Origin: LH-M37 sp965602855
GTDB taxonomy: Bacteria; Pseudomonadota; Gammaproteobacteria; SZUA-229
Length of the DNA stretch: 17,229 nucleotides
Assembly: GCA_965602855.1 (NCBI GenBank)
Contig: CBFCZV010000040.1
Coordinates: forward strand, 1-17,229
Direction of reading: 5' to 3'
Positions within the stretch are counted from its first letter, which is position 1; every line of letters begins with the position of its first letter. The position numbers were made by a program, and so were the translations under genes. This document shows positions 14,756-17,229 of the stretch, piece after piece. Below the pieces are notes generated by a model. That model was not told the DNA's origin. It did no database searches and worked only from the letters and a program-made list of their open reading frames with translations.

Positions 14756-15094
14756 ATGAAATTAATTACTGCAATTATAAAACCCTTCAAACTGGATGAC
14801 GTGCGTGAAGCGCTTTCTGAAATTGGTGTGCAAGGTATTACGGTAAGTGAAGTAAAAGGTTTTGGTCGCCAGAAGGGACACACTGAATTGTATCGAGGTG
14901 CGGAATATGTAGTTGATTTTCTGCCCAAGGTAAAAATTGAAGCAGCTGTTGCTGAGGATATGTCTGAGAAAGTTATCGAGGCAATTCGTGGTGCGGCGAA
15001 TACAGGAAAAATTGGTGACGGAAAGATTTTTGTTTCGTCGATAGAGCAAACAGTAAGAATCCGTACCGGTGAAACCGGCACTGAAGCGCTTTAA
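14756..15094 (+). CDS. glnK: PII signal protein GlnK (copy 1)
   Basis: This 112-residue trimeric PII protein reads ATP/ADP, 2-oxoglutarate and, through uridylylation, glutamine, and blocks its partner AmtB when ammonium is plentiful. The T-loop (about 37-55, FGRQKGHTELYRGAEYVVDF) carries the uridylylation site Y51. The B-loop is TGKIGDGK (83-90), and R101 and R103 are in the C-loop. It differs from copy 2 at 12 of 112 residues, clustered at 61-70, 94-100 and 107-109. The usual FVMPIE after the B-loop is FVSSIE here. The gene starts after GAGGAG and ends 18 bases before amtB1, the classic glnK-amtB pairing. It is expected to be transcribed with the porin gene from the sigma54 promoter at 13927. 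Confidence 0.97.
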   Translation: MKLITAIIKPFKLDDVREALSEIGVQGITVSEVKGFGRQKGHTELYRGAEYVVDFLPKVKIEAAVAEDMSEKVIEAIRGAANTGKIGDGKIFVSSIEQTVRIRTGETGTEAL

Positions 15095-15112
15095 CACACG
15101 AGGTATATAAAG

Positions 15113-16417
15113 ATGGAAAATCAAATTTTTCAATTGCAATACGCAATGGATACCTTTTACTTTTTGGTAATGGGCGCATTCGTAATGTGGATGGCAGCTG
15201 GCTTTGCGATGTTGGAAGCAGGTCTGGTTCGTTCTAAAAATACGACAGAAATTTTAACTAAAAACGTTATGTTGTACGCGGTAGCTTGCACCATGTATAT
15301 GGTGTGTGGTTATCAAATTATGTACGGTGGCGGTTATTTCCTTGATGGAATTGCCGGCGGAGATACATTAGTAGCTGATGCCTTGAAAGCTTCTGCAGAA
15401 AATGGTTTTGATGGTGATTCAGTTTATTCGAGTGCATCAGACTTCTTCTTCCAGGTAGTATTTGTTGCAACGGCGATGTCCATTGTTTCGGGTGCCGTAG
15501 CTGAGCGCATGAAACTCTGGTCATTTATTCTGTTTGCTGTTGTCATGACAGGCATCATCTATCCAATGGAAGGTGCGTGGACCTGGGGTGGTGAAGCTGT
15601 GTTTGGTCTGTTTGCCTTAGGCAGTGATATTACAGACGATGCTGGAAACATTCTGTTCTCAGGTTTTGGTTTCTCTGACTTTGCAGGTTCTGGCATTGTT
15701 CATATGGCAGGTGCGACTGCGGCTCTAGCTGGAGTACTGGTACTGGGTGCTCGTAAAGGAAAATATGGTCCTAATGGTCAGATCAATGCGATTCCGGGTG
15801 CGAATCTGCCGATGGCAACGCTGGGTACATTCATTTTATGGATGGGCTGGTTTGGATTTAACGGTGGTTCAGTATTGAAGCTGGGTGACATTGCTAACTC
15901 TAATGCTGTAGCGATGGTGTTTTTGAATACTAACGCGGCAGCCGCTGGTGGTGTTGTGGCTGCGATTATCCTTGCTCGCATCATGTTTGGTAAAGCTGAT
16001 TTAACCATGGCATTGAATGGTGCTTTGGCTGGTTTGGTAGCGATAACTGCAGGTCCAGATACACCAACACCTCTGGCTGCAACTGTGATCGGTGCTATAG
16101 GCGGTATGCTGGTAGTGTTCTCTATCGTAGGTCTGGACAAACTGCGTATTGATGATCCAGTGGGTGCAATCTCTGTTCACGGCGTGGTTGGTTTCTGGGG
16201 CTTAATGGCTGTGCCACTGACTAATGATGGTGCAAGTTTTGGTGGCCAGCTGGTTGGTGCGTTAACTATTGGTATCTGGGTATTTGGTGCCAGTATGCTG
16301 GTATGGCTGACAATAAAATTCCTCATGGGTGTCCGAGTTACTGAGGAAGAAGAGTATGAAGGCGTTGATCTCGCTGAATGTGGGATGGAGGCCTATCCAG
16401 AATTTACTGGCAAATAA
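15113..16417 (+). CDS. amtB: Ammonium transporter AmtB (copy 1, no signal peptide)
   Basis: This is a trimeric inner-membrane ammonium channel of 434 residues with about 11 membrane segments. The pore histidine pair is visible as H197 (GIVHMAGATAAL) and H356 (AISVHGVVGFWG). D189 in SDFAGSGIVH matches the conserved Asp before the first histidine, and FFFQVVFVATAMSIVSGAVAE (from 111) carries the outer gate Phe region. WFGFNGGS (246-253) is also conserved. The C-terminal tail (RVTEEEEYEGVDLAECGMEAY) is the cytoplasmic segment that GlnK contacts. Unlike E. coli AmtB there is no cleavable signal peptide: the protein begins MENQIFQLQYAMDTFYFLVM and enters the first membrane segment at once. It also has a long loop (~80-110) before the third segment. 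GAGG precedes the ATG. A strong terminator follows. Confidence 0.97.
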   Translation: MENQIFQLQYAMDTFYFLVMGAFVMWMAAGFAMLEAGLVRSKNTTEILTKNVMLYAVACTMYMVCGYQIMYGGGYFLDGIAGGDTLVADALKASAENGFDGDSVYSSASDFFFQVVFVATAMSIVSGAVAERMKLWSFILFAVVMTGIIYPMEGAWTWGGEAVFGLFALGSDITDDAGNILFSGFGFSDFAGSGIVHMAGATAALAGVLVLGARKGKYGPNGQINAIPGANLPMATLGTFILWMGWFGFNGGSVLKLGDIANSNAVAMVFLNTNAAAAGGVVAAIILARIMFGKADLTMALNGALAGLVAITAGPDTPTPLAATVIGAIGGMLVVFSIVGLDKLRIDDPVGAISVHGVVGFWGLMAVPLTNDGASFGGQLVGALTIGIWVFGASMLVWLTIKFLMGVRVTEEEEYEGVDLAECGMEAYPEFTGK

Positions 16418-16441
16418 GCTGACTCCTGCTGGTAATGTTTT

Positions 16442-16468
16442 GCCGGGCACTTAGGTGCCCGGCTTTTT
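16442..16468 (+). terminator. Intrinsic terminator after amtB1
   Basis: GCCGGGCAC (16442-16450), a TTAG loop and GTGCCCGGC (16455-16463) form a 9-bp GC-rich stem followed directly by TTTTT. It lies 25 bases after the amtB1 stop and should separate the first glnK-amtB unit from the second. Confidence 0.95.
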
Positions 16469-16523
16469 GCTTGGTGCCATTATTCTATTAATGTGGTAAA
16501 AAGCTTGATTAGAAGACTGATTT

Positions 16524-16545
16524 AAGGCTCGCGTGATCGAGCCTT
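16524..16545 (+). terminator. Second hairpin between amtB1 and glnK2
   Basis: AAGGCTCG (16524-16531), a 6-base loop CGTGAT and CGAGCCTT (16538-16545) form a perfect 8-bp stem, followed by GTTGCGTTTTG. The T-tract is interrupted, so it may be a weak back-up terminator or a leader structure of glnK2. It lies about 65 bases before the glnK2 start. Confidence 0.45.
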
Positions 16546-16609
16546 GTTGCGTTTTGAAATATGTGGGATGTAGCAAGTCAAAAGAATTTAAAAATATACA
16601 GGTGAACAA

Positions 16610-16948
16610 ATGAAACTTATTAAAGCAATAATTAAACCATTCAAGCTGGATGATGTGCGTGAAGCCCTGTCTGAAATTGGGGTGCAGGGTATTACCGTTT
16701 CTGAAGTCAAAGGCTTTGGTCGTCAAAAGGGGCATACCGAGTTATATCGTGGTGCTGAATACGTGGTTGATTTTTTACCCAAGGTTAAAGTTGAAACAGC
16801 CGTTGCCGATGATCAGGTTGAAAAAGTAATTGAGGCAATTCGGGGTGCTGCAAATACGGGCAAGATTGGTGATGGAAAAATATTCGTCATGCCCATCGAG
16901 CAAGCAATACGAATTCGAACCGGTGAGTCTGGTGACGAAGCGTTGTAA
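16610..16948 (+). CDS. glnK: PII signal protein GlnK (copy 2)
   Basis: This second 112-residue PII protein is identical to copy 1 at 100 positions, with the same T-loop (Y51), B-loop (TGKIGDGK) and C-loop arginines. It keeps the more usual FVMPIEQAIRIRTGE after the B-loop. The nucleotide sequences differ at many silent third positions, so the pair is not a recent copy. It lies 19 bases before amtB2 and has AGGTGA before its ATG. A check of every GG in 16469-16609 found none followed by N10-GC, and no NtrC palindrome was recognised. It may therefore be expressed from another promoter or by read-through past the terminators at 16442 and 16524. Confidence 0.96.
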   Translation: MKLIKAIIKPFKLDDVREALSEIGVQGITVSEVKGFGRQKGHTELYRGAEYVVDFLPKVKVETAVADDQVEKVIEAIRGAANTGKIGDGKIFVMPIEQAIRIRTGESGDEAL

Positions 16949-16967
16949 AAAAATTGAGGAAAGAAAA

Positions 16968-17229
16968 ATGAGATTATTTTCAAGCTTGAGTAAGCTTGTG
17001 GGTGTTGTGCTGCTGTTATTGCCACAACTGGTATTCGCTGGTGAAATTGATAGTGGTGACACGGCGTGGGTTCTAACGTCCACCTCTCTGGTATTGTTCA
17101 TGACACTACCGGGCCTTGCGTTATTTTATGGTGGTCTGGTTCGAGCAAAAAATGTCCTGTCGGTGTTGATGCAATGTTTTGCTATTGCCTGTGTAGTCAC
17201 CGTGTTATGGGTGATCTTTGGTTATAGCC
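16968..17229 (+). CDS. amtB: Ammonium transporter AmtB (copy 2), truncated by the window end
   Basis: The first 87 residues of a second ammonium channel are visible. Unlike copy 1 it begins with a cleavable signal peptide (MRLFSSLSKLVGVVLLLLPQ, then LVFA-GE), as E. coli AmtB does. The mature part (DTAWVLTSTSLVLFMTLPGL, then ALFYGGLVRAKNVLSVLMQC) is the typical first two membrane segments of the AmtB group. The pore histidines and the GlnK-binding tail lie beyond the edge. GAGGAAAG precedes the ATG, 19 bases after glnK2, so the two genes form a unit. The two Amt proteins of the window belong to visibly different subtypes. Confidence 0.95.
   Translation, partial: MRLFSSLSKLVGVVLLLLPQLVFAGEIDSGDTAWVLTSTSLVLFMTLPGLALFYGGLVRAKNVLSVLMQCFAIACVVTVLWVIFGYS

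Noticed and set aside
16442..16463. GGGCAC-TTAG-GTGCCC as an NtrC site before glnK2.
   Set aside because: The half-site spacing is 4 rather than 5 and it is followed by a T run, so it is the amtB1 terminator.

Overview
The window looks like the chromosome of a moderately AT-rich gammaproteobacterium. Supporting signs are an enteric-type NtrB/NtrC pair, an adenylylatable GSI-beta glutamine synthetase followed by a DUF4124 gene, UbiK next to ComM, a TorF-like porin, and sigma54/NtrC control signals of the enterobacterial type. I cannot name the genus from the sequence. No insertion sequence, prophage, CRISPR array or integrase was seen.

Almost the whole window is one nitrogen-control cluster. 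Left block (1-4260, minus strand): glnA, a secreted DUF4124 protein, ntrB, and ntrC, whose 3' part lies outside the window. Middle block (4318-6076, minus): a cation diffusion facilitator and mobA. From 6463 on the plus strand: a 725-residue type III glutamine synthetase, then a membrane GGDEF/EAL c-di-GMP enzyme. A tRNA-Arg(CCG), comM and ubiK follow on the minus strand. Right block (13.8 kb to the end, plus): a TorF-type porin, glnK1-amtB1, a strong terminator, then glnK2 and a truncated amtB2.

The regulatory sites tie the parts together. Sigma54 -24/-12 elements (GG-N10-GC) precede ntrB, glnA, the type III synthetase gene and the porin-glnK1-amtB1 unit. NtrC palindromes of the form GCACC-N5-GGTGC lie about 110-180 bp upstream of three of these four promoters. 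Under nitrogen limitation, phosphorylated NtrC would be expected to raise its own operon, both glutamine synthetases, an outer-membrane porin and the ammonium channel with its PII regulator. This is inferred from the sites plus knowledge of the NtrC regulon.

The main points for a second look are: two glutamine synthetases of different classes under apparently shared NtrC control; two glnK-amtB pairs with nearly identical PII proteins but different Amt types, only the first having a recognisable sigma54 promoter; a terminator-like hairpin inside the predicted glnA leader; an ntrB promoter that would leave almost no leader; and an AT-rich GGDEF/EAL gene embedded in the nitrogen locus.
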